A stretch of 64,000 nt of DNA from Tanticharoenia sakaeratensis NBRC 103193 (GCF_000963885.1 NZ_BALE01000002.1:1-64000); one strand, 5' to 3'; shown: positions 1 through 9,365, counted from the first letter of the stretch. Numbers and translations: made by a program. Notes: a model not told the origin generated them from the letters alone.

Positions 1-622
1 GGCAATGGGCTCACACAGGTCAGAAGCTATAGCCGTTGGTATAACGAGCAACCCGGCTATGAACGTCGTGGTTTTCCAATAGCCGTGCGGCGCGGCGGAG
101 CGCGGTCTTTGGCCCCGTCAACACCGCCCATAACGCCGTGCCATAGTCCTGGAGGCCCAGGTTTCGTCGATGAAGACCAGTCGCGCAGGATCGAGATCGG
201 GCTGGGCATCGAACCAGTCCTGTCGGCGCGTCAGGATGTCGGGTCGGTCCTGCTCCGCCGCGTGAGCGGTCTTTTTTTGTCCATGTGATCCGGTGACGTG
301 CGAAGAAACGCCACAGCGTGCCGATCGCAAAATGATGCCCATCATCAGCCAGTCGGGCACGGATCTCGGCCAATGTCAGATCGTCCTGCTCGGCGATCAG
401 GACATGAATACGTCCTGCCTGCGCCTCGATCCGCTGTGACAGGCGGTCGCCACCGCGCGGCCTGGCGGCAGGACTTCCGTGCTCGGCCGCAAGAGCGCAC
501 CAGCGAACCGTACTTGCCGGACTGACGCCGAACCGCTCAGCCGCCTGTCGGCGAGACAGACCATCCGACACGGCCGCGACAACACGGTTACGTAAATCCA
601 GAGACAGCGTGCGTGACGACAT
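1..622 (-). mobile_element. IS630-family transposase remnant, frameshifted and cut by window edge
   Basis: The first reading frame (from 622) carries the N-terminal helix-turn-helix typical of IS630 transposases (LSRRQAAERFGVS) followed by a linker. The reading then has to move to another frame near 270-280, at a run of seven A on the minus strand (codons TKK), to continue as KKTAHAAEQDRPD and the catalytic block VFIDETWAS, which holds the first DDE-type aspartate and glutamate. A further frame change near 100-120 is needed to read on into PHGYWKTTTFIAG. At least two frame changes mean no single intact protein. IS630 members can use programmed frameshifting, so the first break may be functional, but the second argues for decay. 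The C-terminal third lies outside the window. Confident as to family, unsure whether any part is active. Confidence 0.8.
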
Positions 623-713
623 ACAGCGCCGACCTCCATCCCGGCCGCTATCTTGAATCAGGTCACCGCCAAATTGAGAATCCTAAAACGATTCAATCAG
701 CGCAGAAAACGCT

Positions 714-1913
714 CTAGTGCCGACATACCTCTGCCGTTGCACGGGCGACATGCCCGAGATTACCCTCATTCAAGGCAGCGATGCAGATACGACCGTCGGG
801 GATGGCATGGATCGCATGTTCGGCGGCCAGCCGGGCAACTTGTGCACGGGTCAGGCCGGACTGGCTGAACAGACCATGCTGGCGTCCGAGGTGACCCATC
901 CGATCGCCCATACCTTCTGCTGCGAGCGTCGACACGAGTGCATGTCGGAGGTCGATGATCCGCCCGCGCATGGTCTCGAGTTCCGCCAGCCAGTCGGCCC
1001 GCAATGCCTCATCGCCGAGAATGATTTCGACGATCCGGGCCCCGTGACCGGGCGGGATCGAATACTGCGTGCGTGCATAGGCTGCCGCGTGCGCCGCGAT
1101 GCCGCGCGCCGCCGCATCATCCTGGTGCGGGATCATGAGGCAGCCGGTGCGTTCGCCATACAGCGAGAACGATTTCGAGCACGACAGCGAAAACAGCATC
1201 GCAACACCGCTGTCGCGCACCAGACGGATCGGCGCGCAATCCTGTGACCAGCCTGCGCCGAACCCGAGATAGGCCGCATCCACAAACGCGATCAGGCCGT
1301 GCGCGCGCAGGATTTCGACAATAGCCGGCCAGTCCTCCGGCGCCGGATCGACACCGGTCGGATTGTGGCAGCCAGCGTGAAGCACGACGACGCTCCCGCG
1401 TGGCAGGGCGGCGAGATCGGCCAGCATGCCTTCCCGGTCAAAGGCGGTTCCGGCGTCATCCAGGTATCGATAGCCGCGGATTGTGAAGCCCGCACGCGCG
1501 AAGATCGGCGCATGATTGGGCCAGCTCGGCGTGCTCAGGGCGACGACTGCATCGGGACCGATCGCTTCGGCCAGGAGGGTCGCGCCCATGCCGAGCGCAC
1601 CGGTGCCGCCGAGCGTCTGCGCGCTGACGGGAACGGGCGTTCCCTCGCCGAAGACCAGCGCGGCAAGGTGCGCGCGCAGCGTCTCGCTGCCCAGTGCGGG
1701 GCCGTATGGCCACGGGACGCCCCCGTCCACGATACGGCGCTGGGCCTCGGACACCGCGCGCATCAGCGGAACGCGGCCGTTCGCATCGTAATACATGCCG
1801 ATGCCGAGATTGACCTTGTGCGCACGCGGATCTGCGGCGAATGCCTGGTTGGACCGCAGGATCTCGTCCGGCTCCGGCGCATCGAGCGTGCCGAACAGGT
1901 GTGCATCGTTCAT
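714..1913 (-). CDS. Aspartate/aromatic amino acid aminotransferase (class I)
   Basis: A 399-residue PLP-dependent aminotransferase of the AspC/TyrB type, which transfers the amino group of aspartate or aromatic amino acids to 2-oxoglutarate in the cytoplasm. Visible hallmarks are HNPTG around residue 183, the cofactor aspartate and tyrosine in VDAAYLGFG (about 212-215), the Schiff-base lysine in SCSKSFSLYGERTG (Lys247) and the substrate-carboxylate region near the C-terminus (SGLT...DGRICIAALN). Length matches the family. The ATG at 1913 has a GGAGG about 10 nt upstream. It stands alone, between an IS remnant and the sulfotransferase gene. Aspartate and tyrosine/phenylalanine specificity cannot be separated from sequence alone, so no symbol is given. 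Confidence 0.9.
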   Translation of the reverse strand: MNDAHLFGTLDAPEPDEILRSNQAFAADPRAHKVNLGIGMYYDANGRVPLMRAVSEAQRRIVDGGVPWPYGPALGSETLRAHLAALVFGEGTPVPVSAQTLGGTGALGMGATLLAEAIGPDAVVALSTPSWPNHAPIFARAGFTIRGYRYLDDAGTAFDREGMLADLAALPRGSVVVLHAGCHNPTGVDPAPEDWPAIVEILRAHGLIAFVDAAYLGFGAGWSQDCAPIRLVRDSGVAMLFSLSCSKSFSLYGERTGCLMIPHQDDAAARGIAAHAAAYARTQYSIPPGHGARIVEIILGDEALRADWLAELETMRGRIIDLRHALVSTLAAEGMGDRMGHLGRQHGLFSQSGLTRAQVARLAAEHAIHAIPDGRICIAALNEGNLGHVARATAEVCRH

Positions 1914-1979
1914 CGGTCGTGATCCTCCATCCGGAGGGCGGTTAGCCGATGTGATGCCCAGGCGTCCAGCGCGGCCGGA

Positions 1980-2885
1980 TCACAAGCGCCAGCCGAAATA
2001 CGGGTACATCCATCCCAGGCGGTCGGTGATCATTTTTCCCTGCGCCTCGGTGAAGGTGGAACGCCAGTCTCCGACCACGCCACGACGCAGGAAAGCGCGC
2101 GAGTCCGCCTCTCCTCGCGCCCGTCCGCCCGACTGGCGGTCGAACGCGCACGCGGCGATGCAGCCGGCCGTCGTCCCGGCATCGTCGCGAACGCCGAGGT
2201 GACGAAACAGCCGCGCCAGCTCACGCGGCGTATCGGCCGTGAGACGCTCATAGGTCACGAGCGCGCAGGTCCGCGGGTCCTGCTCCTGAAAGGCGATCAG
2301 CATGCGCGCACCATGTTCGATCGATGGCAGGGAGCGCGCGATGAGTTCGTCCTTCGCCGCCGCCTGTCGGGCCTCCGGCACACCGCGACAGAACATGTGC
2401 CAGGATGAGGCAAGAGTATCGCGCGGATCACGCGCAATCCCGATCAGCCGCGCAGTGGGAAACAACCCACGCAGACGCGGAAAGACGAAGACGTTTTCAG
2501 GCGTCTTTTCTCCTACGGCGCGGATCGCATCGGCATTGCCGCGCATCGCAATCTGGCGCTGGAACCCTAGCAGCACGCCGACGCCGATGAGCGTATCGGC
2601 GTCGAACGCGTCCGGCAGGGGGTAGCCGCCACTATGCTGGAACAGCGTTGCGTTCTTGTCCTCGATCGCGGCGCGCCGCCCGAAGACCAGCTTCTCCACA
2701 GGCTCCATCAGTTCGCGCCAGAACATTCCTTCCCCTGCACAACTGACTTCGGGATTGGCATTGAGCATCTGCTGCAGCCATGTCGTGCCGGAACGAGGCG
2801 CACCGCCGACGAAGAAAATCTGCCGCCCGGCGATTTCATGCAAAATTTCGAGACGCTGGCGCATCCCGGCGGAGGCGGGGATCAC
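1980..2885 (-). CDS. Sulfotransferase family protein
   Basis: 301 residues with the PAPS-binding P-loop GGAPRSGTTW at residues 27-36 and a second phosphate-binding segment IARDPRDTLASSW around residue 150, both standard for the Sulfotransfer_1/3 fold. It should move a sulfuryl group from PAPS to a hydroxyl or amino acceptor, here probably a sugar or surface glycan given its neighbour. The GTG start at 2885 overlaps the TGA stop of the upstream glycosyltransferase gene (GTGA), so the two are almost certainly translated in a coupled fashion. No signal peptide or membrane segment is seen. The acceptor is unknown. Confidence 0.88.
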   Translation of the reverse strand: MIPASAGMRQRLEILHEIAGRQIFFVGGAPRSGTTWLQQMLNANPEVSCAGEGMFWRELMEPVEKLVFGRRAAIEDKNATLFQHSGGYPLPDAFDADTLIGVGVLLGFQRQIAMRGNADAIRAVGEKTPENVFVFPRLRGLFPTARLIGIARDPRDTLASSWHMFCRGVPEARQAAAKDELIARSLPSIEHGARMLIAFQEQDPRTCALVTYERLTADTPRELARLFRHLGVRDDAGTTAGCIAACAFDRQSGGRARGEADSRAFLRRGVVGDWRSTFTEAQGKMITDRLGWMYPYFGWRL

Positions 2886-5419
2886 GCCGGCCGATCCATC
2901 GGGGTGGTGGCTCGGGCAGGCGCCAGGCGAATGGCGCGGGCAAGTGCGGCATCGACCGCATCGGCGCTGAAGCGGGATGTGACGTATTCTCGTGCGGCGA
3001 CTGCCAGCTCGGCGCAGGCGACGGCGTCGCCATGCAGGGCCACGATCCGCTCGGCCAATGCATCGGCGCCGTCCGCGACCAGCATGCGCAGGGGTGCAGG
3101 CAGATCAAGCCCTTCCGCCCCTTCGGGCGTCATGACGCACGGAATTCCGGCGGCGAAACTCTCGATGATCTTGCCCTTGACCCCGGCGCCATAACGCAAG
3201 GGCGCTACACTCAGCCGCGTGCTGCGCCAGAGATCCGCGAGGTCGGGCACGTCCGCCATCAGGACGACATCGGGCCCTGCCAGCGCCCGCACGCGTGCGT
3301 TCATGGCGCTTCCCGCGAGCACGCAACGCAGACGGGGGGCGGCGCGCCAGACCTGCGGCATGATTGACCGCACGAGCCATTCGGCGGCGTCCATATTCGG
3401 CTCGTGCGCGTAATGTCCGAGAAAGGCTATGCCGGTTCGATCGTTCCAATCCGGCAATGCGGCACCCAGAGGCACCTCCCAAGGTACGTCTTCGATCCGC
3501 GCACCCGGCACGGTGCGCCGCAGATATGCGGCCTCATGTGAGGAATGCGTCAGCGTCGCATGTGCCTGCCATATGGCCGTGCATTCCTCCAGCCGGGCCC
3601 GACGGGCGGCAGCGCGGAGTTCGGGGCGCCCTTCAACGGCGGCCTGCCGATCCAGCCGCAGGTGGTGCAGATCCGCGACCGAGAAGATCAGGCGCGCACG
3701 CGGCATGGCCCGCCGCGCCAGCGTGAGATAAGCGCTGGCGGCGTACATGCGATGGGAATACACGACCTCCATCCCGTTCGCGTGGCGCCGCAGGACATCC
3801 TCGACGCCCCGATAGACCGGCTCACGATACTGGGTAACGCCGAGATCGCGCAGGACTTCGCTCTCGATGGCGGTTTCCGTCGCCGCCACGAAGCCGACGT
3901 CATGGCCCAGCCGCTGCAGCGACCGGATATGCGACAGCAGGGCCTGAGAACCCGCATCGCGACCGGGCACAGGCACACATTCGTCAATGACCAGAACACG
4001 AGGCCTGGGCGGCTCCACCACGGCGCCGCGCGTCCGGCGTCGGCGTCGGCTGCGCGCGCGCGTCTCACGGTCCGTCTGGACGTCGGCGATCTCCTGTCGC
4101 AGGCGCTCCTGCGCATTATTCAGCCACGCGAGCGCCGCATTGCGGGCCGACTCGTCATCCAAGGCGTCCAGCGCCGCCTCCAGTATCGCGGCGAGGGCGG
4201 CATCGAAACCGCTGGCTTTCGGAATACGGATCGGCGAGCCCGGAAGGGCCGTACCGGTGTCGGCAAAAACCGCCTCGACCAGATGGGCGCGCAACGGCGA
4301 AAGGGGACTCGCCAGTTCGATATCGAAGCCATGCCGGGCGGAGCCGATCCCCGCATGCATCAGGTCGGCGCGAAACCCGTTGGCCACCACCCGTCCGATT
4401 GGCCGGCCGTCGACATGGATCAGGATCACCGCGGGCTCGTCCCGATCGCGCAGGCGAGCCCAACCGCGAATCCTGCCCCGCTCCGCCTGATCGAGATGGC
4501 CCTGGCCCGGATCATCCGGAAGAGGATCAGCCGCCTGACGGGCCGGGAGCAGGGAGGCCGCCTGCGCGTCACGGGGCACAAACCACGGCGACCCGGCCAG
4601 GTCCGTACCGGTCAGGTCACAACAGGCCTGGATAAGGTGATGGCGCGCCGGGTCCAGTCCGGCCGGCAGCGCGATCGTGAAGCCCGAATGACCGTCTCCC
4701 AGACCGCACGCAGCCAGATCAGGGCGAAACGCCGTCGCCTCTCCATGCGCCAAGGTCATGCCGTTGCAGGCAACCCTGATCCCGACCGCTGCGCCATCGC
4801 TCTCCCACCGCGCCCAGCCGCGCACGTGCTCGCGGCCGGCTTCGTCGAGATGACCAACAGGTTGCGGGCTCTCCCGACGAACCTGACCTGCGGAGAAGGG
4901 TGCGCGAGCATCGATCATGGTCCGAAGGGCTGTCGCGTCTGCCGCGCGCTGGCCGCTGTCCGCACAAAGCGCCAACCCTTCGGCGAGATAGGTGACGCCG
5001 GGATTACCGAAGCGCAGCGCACGATAGGACGCGCCCTGCCCGCCGTGGCTGGCGATCACCGTCGGCAGCCCTGAAAGGGCATGGGCGGCTATCGCTGCTG
5101 TCGGTGACAAAGAGGCGTCTTGCGGATCGAGCAATGCCGTGTCGGGAGCCAGGAAGAGGTCCGCAGCCGGAACACCCTCCGCCAAGGCATGGGCACAGAT
5201 CAGGATCGGCCAGTTTTCATCTGTCGCGTCCCACGTCTCGATCGCGTCGATCCGGACTTCTTCGCCGGATGCCGTCAGCACGACATCGCCGGGCACCAGC
5301 CGTTCGCAGGCAACACCACCGCGCGGCGTGAGAATGGCTGTACCGAAACAGACGCCGATACGCGTTATCCGACCCGACAAAAACGGTTCCGTCATGACAC
5401 TTCCGGACATGCGAGGCAC
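2882..5419 (-). CDS. Hint domain / duplicated repeat / GT4 glycosyltransferase fusion
   Basis: An 845-residue multidomain protein. Residues about 22-175 resemble the Hint (Hedgehog/intein) fold seen in Acetobacteraceae: GVCFGTAILTPRGG with Cys24, then LVPGDVVLTASG. The usual DHAL-type histidine region reads APDTAL instead. Residues 189-283 and 308-400 are two copies of a ~95-residue module sharing GHLD.A....RGWAR, FR.DL...GIG...HGF and GT.L.GSP. Residues 405-465 are helical and end in a basic stretch (RSRRRRRTRG). Residues 472-835 are a GT-B glycosyltransferase of family GT4 (VLVIDECVPVPGRDAGS; C-terminal GAGVKGKIIESFAAGIPCV with the nucleotide-sugar-binding glutamate). It overlaps the sulfotransferase gene by 4 nt. 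Likely role: building a sulfated surface glycan. The Hint role is unknown. Confidence 0.85.
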   Translation of the reverse strand: MPRMSGSVMTEPFLSGRITRIGVCFGTAILTPRGGVACERLVPGDVVLTASGEEVRIDAIETWDATDENWPILICAHALAEGVPAADLFLAPDTALLDPQDASLSPTAAIAAHALSGLPTVIASHGGQGASYRALRFGNPGVTYLAEGLALCADSGQRAADATALRTMIDARAPFSAGQVRRESPQPVGHLDEAGREHVRGWARWESDGAAVGIRVACNGMTLAHGEATAFRPDLAACGLGDGHSGFTIALPAGLDPARHHLIQACCDLTGTDLAGSPWFVPRDAQAASLLPARQAADPLPDDPGQGHLDQAERGRIRGWARLRDRDEPAVILIHVDGRPIGRVVANGFRADLMHAGIGSARHGFDIELASPLSPLRAHLVEAVFADTGTALPGSPIRIPKASGFDAALAAILEAALDALDDESARNAALAWLNNAQERLRQEIADVQTDRETRARSRRRRRTRGAVVEPPRPRVLVIDECVPVPGRDAGSQALLSHIRSLQRLGHDVGFVAATETAIESEVLRDLGVTQYREPVYRGVEDVLRRHANGMEVVYSHRMYAASAYLTLARRAMPRARLIFSVADLHHLRLDRQAAVEGRPELRAAARRARLEECTAIWQAHATLTHSSHEAAYLRRTVPGARIEDVPWEVPLGAALPDWNDRTGIAFLGHYAHEPNMDAAEWLVRSIMPQVWRAAPRLRCVLAGSAMNARVRALAGPDVVLMADVPDLADLWRSTRLSVAPLRYGAGVKGKIIESFAAGIPCVMTPEGAEGLDLPAPLRMLVADGADALAERIVALHGDAVACAELAVAAREYVTSRFSADAVDAALARAIRLAPARATTPMDRPA

Positions 5420-6030
5420 GAAAGCTGTTTCATGGCCTATAACGGCGTTTCACGAAAGGGTTACTCATCGCTCTGAACCGCGCATGACGTATGCACTGGT
5501 CGCACGGGTTCGACGAAATACCTTGCGCATCGACCATGAATACCAGCCAGCCGGCCGCTGTTGGTCCAGACAACCCGACGCTGCCTCTGGAGTAGCCAAC
5601 AGTCCGTATCGAAGCGCGGAAGGCCATGCCGCACGCGGAACGCCCTTCGCTCCCCCGCATCCTCTCCGGTGAACGGGGCTATCCCCGCGTCCGGTGTTCC
5701 GGCATCTCCATGCGTGACTGCAGGCGCGACAGGATATGAAGAGGCCATTATTCGAAACACGACCTGATGTTTCAGCAACGGTCCAGATCGTCTGCGTTTC
5801 TGGAAACGGCGCGTTGCGCCAGAAATGCCGATTTACGGTGCTTCGCTGATGAGCCGGGCCGCCTGTTCACAAAATGAGTGCGCCAGAGGCCCCGATTGTG
5901 CAGCCGGACGCATCATAACCGGGGGAACCGATCTGGAAAGGATTGGAGCACCTCGGGCACCCGGGGTGTCGTGATCACCAGACATCCGTTACAAGCAGGT
6001 CTTTGCCAGTATTCGCAAGGCCGCCTCGGT
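5420..6030. other. Intergenic region with no supported gene
   Basis: About 610 bases between two divergently transcribed genes. All possible reading frames are short or lack family features and a convincing ribosome site. The region must hold the promoters for both flanking genes, but no clear -35/-10 pair stood out by eye. Confidence 0.5.
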
Positions 6031-7626
6031 TTGACCACGATCTCTTCCCGTTTTTCAGCGCGTCTCACCGAAACGATAGAGACCACGCTTGTTGGACTGG
6101 TGCTTTTCTATGCGGCACTCAAGTTTCATCACGTTCATGTAGGCGCAGGTTTCCCGCCACATGCGACGCCCGGTGCCGGGATCTTCGGCTGGACGGACCA
6201 GCAACGTTACCTGCGCGCGGCCCTGGCCTGGGCGCATGGCGACCTCAGGCTCTCTGAACACTGGTACCTGCCGGGCTATGTTCTGCTCGCAGCACCCTTC
6301 ATTTATGTCACGCCCTCCGATCCGTTTCTCATCCCCGATCTCGTCTCCCTTCTGCTGACCGGCTGGTTCACCGCACGCCTCGCGGTGCGACTTTTTCCCG
6401 ACCTTCCTTATGCGAGCCTGCTGGGCGCCCTTGCGTTTACCGTCACGTCGGTCCGGTCGTCGGATGCGCTGCTGTCATGGGTCGAGCCCTGGACCAGCAC
6501 GCCGCTCGCCCCTCTCCTGCTGGCGCTCATGCTCGCAACGCTGCGCCTGGGCGACAGGGTGACGCCAGGGCGCGCCGCTCTGTGCGGCGCACTGTGGGGA
6601 CTGGTGGTCATGGTACGCCCCACGGAAGCGCTTACGGCAGGCCTTCCTGCGGTCCTTGTCTGTGCTGCAATCACCTTGAGTGCGCCAGTCTCCGTTTCGG
6701 CGCGTGCACGGGTCGCGACGGCCGGAATCGGCGCTGCGCTGGCGGTGCTTGCGATCGTCGTCGTCATCCATCTGGCGATCTTCGGCTTCGCACCGAGCGA
6801 ATATATGCGCCAATCCTTCGGCACAGGCTTCGAATGGCGCGCGCTCGGGATCAAATGGGTCGTGCTGGTGCTCGGCACCGACACATTCCACAGCGCGGCC
6901 GGAACGGGTCTTGCGTGGCGCTTCTGGTGGATCCTGCCGGGATTTGCCGGGATCCTCGCAAGCCTCCTGGCTACGCGGGCAGCCCTGCGACATCTGCTGG
7001 TCGGCGGCGCCGTCATGCTGCACTGGGCGATGTATCTCTGCTATCGTGACCTGCACGTGGAAGGGGTGTGGCGTTACCACAACTACCATTACTTCAAGTG
7101 GACGTTCCCGATCCTCGGGCTCTATGCCGTGGCACTCGTCTGGATGGCCTGCCGCAGGCACACCGATCGCCACGCATTCGGCGCGATGGCAGTGGTCGCG
7201 CTTTCCGCGTGCTGGCATCTGGAGGTTTCGACATTGCCGCTGGCTGAACAGACCGCGCATGTCATCGCCCCTCATCGGATCGACGTCCTGTCGGGGCTGC
7301 GTCATCCGGATCGCGCGCTGCTTATCGCGACCGATGCACCGCCGGCCGCGTCCGACGATTTCATGCCCATCTTCATGGGGCCGCATCATCTCGAGCAGGG
7401 CGGCCGCGTCTGGGCCTACAACGGTGATTTCAAGGCCTGGCCCGTGCCGGGCGGCATGGCGATCGCAAGCCTGCGTCCGCTTCCGCGCGGCACCGCGCAT
7501 CTGACGCTCGCGCCCGAGGCGGCCATTGCCCCGGACCGGTGCCTCGTTCTCGTCCGGATGCGGGTCGTCTTCGGACCGCAGGCGCGCGAGCAGCCGCTGT
7601 CGTCGCTATGTCACGCAACGCCCTGA
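6031..7626 (+). CDS. Polytopic membrane protein, GT-C-like, paralogue of the 58.7-61 kb protein
   Basis: About 531 residues if started at the TTG at 6031 (LTTISSRFSARLTETIE). The frame is open to a GTG at 5878, but the extra N-terminus looks non-coding. Roughly ten hydrophobic segments, an early FGWTDQQRYLRAA motif with an aspartate in the first external loop, and a late YHNYHYFKWTFPILGLYA motif are visible. The layout is like GT-C glycosyltransferases or related integral membrane enzymes that use lipid-linked sugars, but this is inference. The same order of motifs, including FEWR, HWA.YL.YRDLH and the YHNYHYF block, recurs in the protein at 58717-60981, so the two are paralogues. Its last 19 nt overlap the start of the pseudopilin gene. 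Confidence 0.75.
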   Translation: MTTISSRFSARLTETIETTLVGLVLFYAALKFHHVHVGAGFPPHATPGAGIFGWTDQQRYLRAALAWAHGDLRLSEHWYLPGYVLLAAPFIYVTPSDPFLIPDLVSLLLTGWFTARLAVRLFPDLPYASLLGALAFTVTSVRSSDALLSWVEPWTSTPLAPLLLALMLATLRLGDRVTPGRAALCGALWGLVVMVRPTEALTAGLPAVLVCAAITLSAPVSVSARARVATAGIGAALAVLAIVVVIHLAIFGFAPSEYMRQSFGTGFEWRALGIKWVVLVLGTDTFHSAAGTGLAWRFWWILPGFAGILASLLATRAALRHLLVGGAVMLHWAMYLCYRDLHVEGVWRYHNYHYFKWTFPILGLYAVALVWMACRRHTDRHAFGAMAVVALSACWHLEVSTLPLAEQTAHVIAPHRIDVLSGLRHPDRALLIATDAPPAASDDFMPIFMGPHHLEQGGRVWAYNGDFKAWPVPGGMAIASLRPLPRGTAHLTLAPEAAIAPDRCLVLVRMRVVFGPQAREQPLSSLCHATP

Positions 7627-8045
7627 ACCCTGCCGGAGGCCGCACCGACGGCTTCACGCTGATCGAAATCCTCGTCGTGCTCGCGATCATGGGCCTGATC
7701 GCGGGCATGATCATCATGCGCGGGGCGCTGCACTCGACGCGCGCCGATCTGGATGCCGCCCGGGAGGCAGCGAGCGGCGCACTCCGTCTGGCCCGCGACG
7801 ACGCCCTCCTGTCCGGCATGCCGCGCACCGTCCTCCTCCTGCCGGACGGCCACACCCTCGTCGCCTCCACCACGCACGGCCTGTCACGTTTCGGCCTCGG
7901 GCGCGTTTCCGGAGCGCCGACGGGGTGGCACGGGCTGCTGCGCCCTGACGGGACGGCGCTGGTTCCAAGCCTGACCCTTGACGAAGGCGGCCAGTCGGTC
8001 AGCCTCTCGGTCGATCCACTGACCGGACGCGTCGCCCGGCGATAG
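7608..8045 (+). CDS. Prepilin-like protein (GspH-type pseudopilin)
   Basis: 145 residues when started at the ATG at 7608. The N-terminus carries a prepilin peptidase site, G15|FTLIEILVVLAIMGLI, with the expected glutamate at +5 and a hydrophobic helix, then a small globular domain of about 110 residues (LDAAREAASGALRLARDDAL...), as in type II secretion minor pseudopilin GspH. It would be cleaved and N-methylated at the inner membrane. The start codon lies inside the end of the preceding membrane protein gene, suggesting coupling. No other gsp or pil gene is in the window, so it may serve a distant secretion or pilus apparatus. Confidence 0.82.
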   Translation: MSRNALNPAGGRTDGFTLIEILVVLAIMGLIAGMIIMRGALHSTRADLDAAREAASGALRLARDDALLSGMPRTVLLLPDGHTLVASTTHGLSRFGLGRVSGAPTGWHGLLRPDGTALVPSLTLDEGGQSVSLSVDPLTGRVARR

Positions 8046-8051
8046 CCGACA

Positions 8052-9365
8052 TCACTCGGCCCGGTAGGCACCGCCGATCGTGCGCAAAGACCGCGACCGG
8101 ACCGGGCCACCCAGAATGTGACCGACCGGGGCGAGTGCCTCGATATTGTCGCAGACGATCTTGAACACGGCGAGCATCGGCACCGACAGGAACGCGCCCG
8201 AAATGCCCCACATCCAGTCCCAGAACATCAGCGAGCCCATGACCAGCACCGGATTGAGCGTGAACCGCTTGGCCAGCAGCATCGGCGTGATGGTCTCGCC
8301 TTCCATGATGTGGATGCACAGGTAGATCAGCGGCGGTACCAGCGCATAGACGATCGAAGGGAAGCTGAAGAGACCGACAAGCAGATAGACGACGCAACCC
8401 GTCAGCGGGCCGATGATCGGTACGTAGTTGAGCAGGAACGCAAGCACGCCCCACAGCAGCGGATTGGGCATGCCGGTCAGCCAGCACTGCGCCATGTTGG
8501 CCAGACCGACCAGCAGGTTCATGATCGTGATGGTCGCGAGATAGAGCGACACGTTGTGTTCGATCTGGGTTGCGATCTGCACGATGCGACGCTTGTCGGC
8601 GAAGGTCGGCATGATCTCGACCAGACGGCGCAGGAGACTGTCGCCTTCCGTCATCAGGAAGAACAGCATCAGCAGGGTCGTGAAGAACTCGCCCATCAGG
8701 GCGCGCGTACCCAGAAGCACGGACGATCCGAGACTCGACAGATCGCGATCGCCCGAGGCGGTGGCCATCTGGCGTTCGACATGCAGCGGCGACGGACGCA
8801 CACCGCCGAAAACACCTAACACACGGTCATAGGCATTGATCGCGGCCTGAATCGGCGCATGCAGAACCGCGAGCTTGGTTTGAAGAGCTGGCAGGCTCGC
8901 GGGCGCCTTGGAGAGCCAGCCCGCCGCAGGCACGGAAATCGCGGTTCCGATTCCCGCTACCATCGCGAACATGACGACGATCAGGAACAAGGCCGCAATC
9001 GGCTTGGGCAGTCGCAGACGCTGATGAAGCAACCGCATCGGGGTGACCATCAGCAGGTTGACGATGATCGCGAAAACGAACGGCAGGATGATGGCCGCGG
9101 CAAAATACAGCGAATACAGGACCGCCAGCACCGTCAGCATCAGGATGCACGCATCGCGCAGTCCGAGGCGTCCGGGTCGGACCAGCGCCTTCAGCGGCGA
9201 GCCTTCCAGTGTCGGCGGCTGACCGTCCGGCCGGTCCGAATCGATGGCCGGTTCCGGCACGACCTGGGCCGGGCCATGCGGATCGACGGCCGCGCGTTCC
9301 GGCTCGGCGGCTTCGTCGGAAGTCCGGGCCGCGGTCGCGATGGGTATGTCGACAGGGCCGGTCAT
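8052..9365 (-). CDS. AI-2E family transporter (DUF20 / PerM-type permease)
   Basis: About 437 residues from the ATG at 9365 (MTGPVDIPIATAA); a GTG at 9419 in the same frame gives 455. The protein has a hydrophilic, proline-rich N-terminus of ~75 residues, a first membrane hairpin (LRDACILMLTVLAVLYSLYF...LPFVFAIIVNLLM), an extended central segment and four C-terminal helices, with the family block PNPLLWGVLAFLLNYVPIIG and GPLTGCVVYLLVGLF. Members export autoinducer-2 or act as Na+/H+ antiporters; substrate cannot be assigned here. It is divergent from pqqA and convergent with the pseudopilin gene, ending 6 nt from it. Confidence 0.88.
   Translation of the reverse strand: MTGPVDIPIATAARTSDEAAEPERAAVDPHGPAQVVPEPAIDSDRPDGQPPTLEGSPLKALVRPGRLGLRDACILMLTVLAVLYSLYFAAAIILPFVFAIIVNLLMVTPMRLLHQRLRLPKPIAALFLIVVMFAMVAGIGTAISVPAAGWLSKAPASLPALQTKLAVLHAPIQAAINAYDRVLGVFGGVRPSPLHVERQMATASGDRDLSSLGSSVLLGTRALMGEFFTTLLMLFFLMTEGDSLLRRLVEIMPTFADKRRIVQIATQIEHNVSLYLATITIMNLLVGLANMAQCWLTGMPNPLLWGVLAFLLNYVPIIGPLTGCVVYLLVGLFSFPSIVYALVPPLIYLCIHIMEGETITPMLLAKRFTLNPVLVMGSLMFWDWMWGISGAFLSVPMLAVFKIVCDNIEALAPVGHILGGPVRSRSLRTIGGAYRAE

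Noticed and set aside
3545-5074. Long plus-strand frame opposite the GT4 fusion gene
   Set aside because: Opposite strand of a clear multidomain gene, low-complexity Arg/Gly-rich product, no ribosome site.
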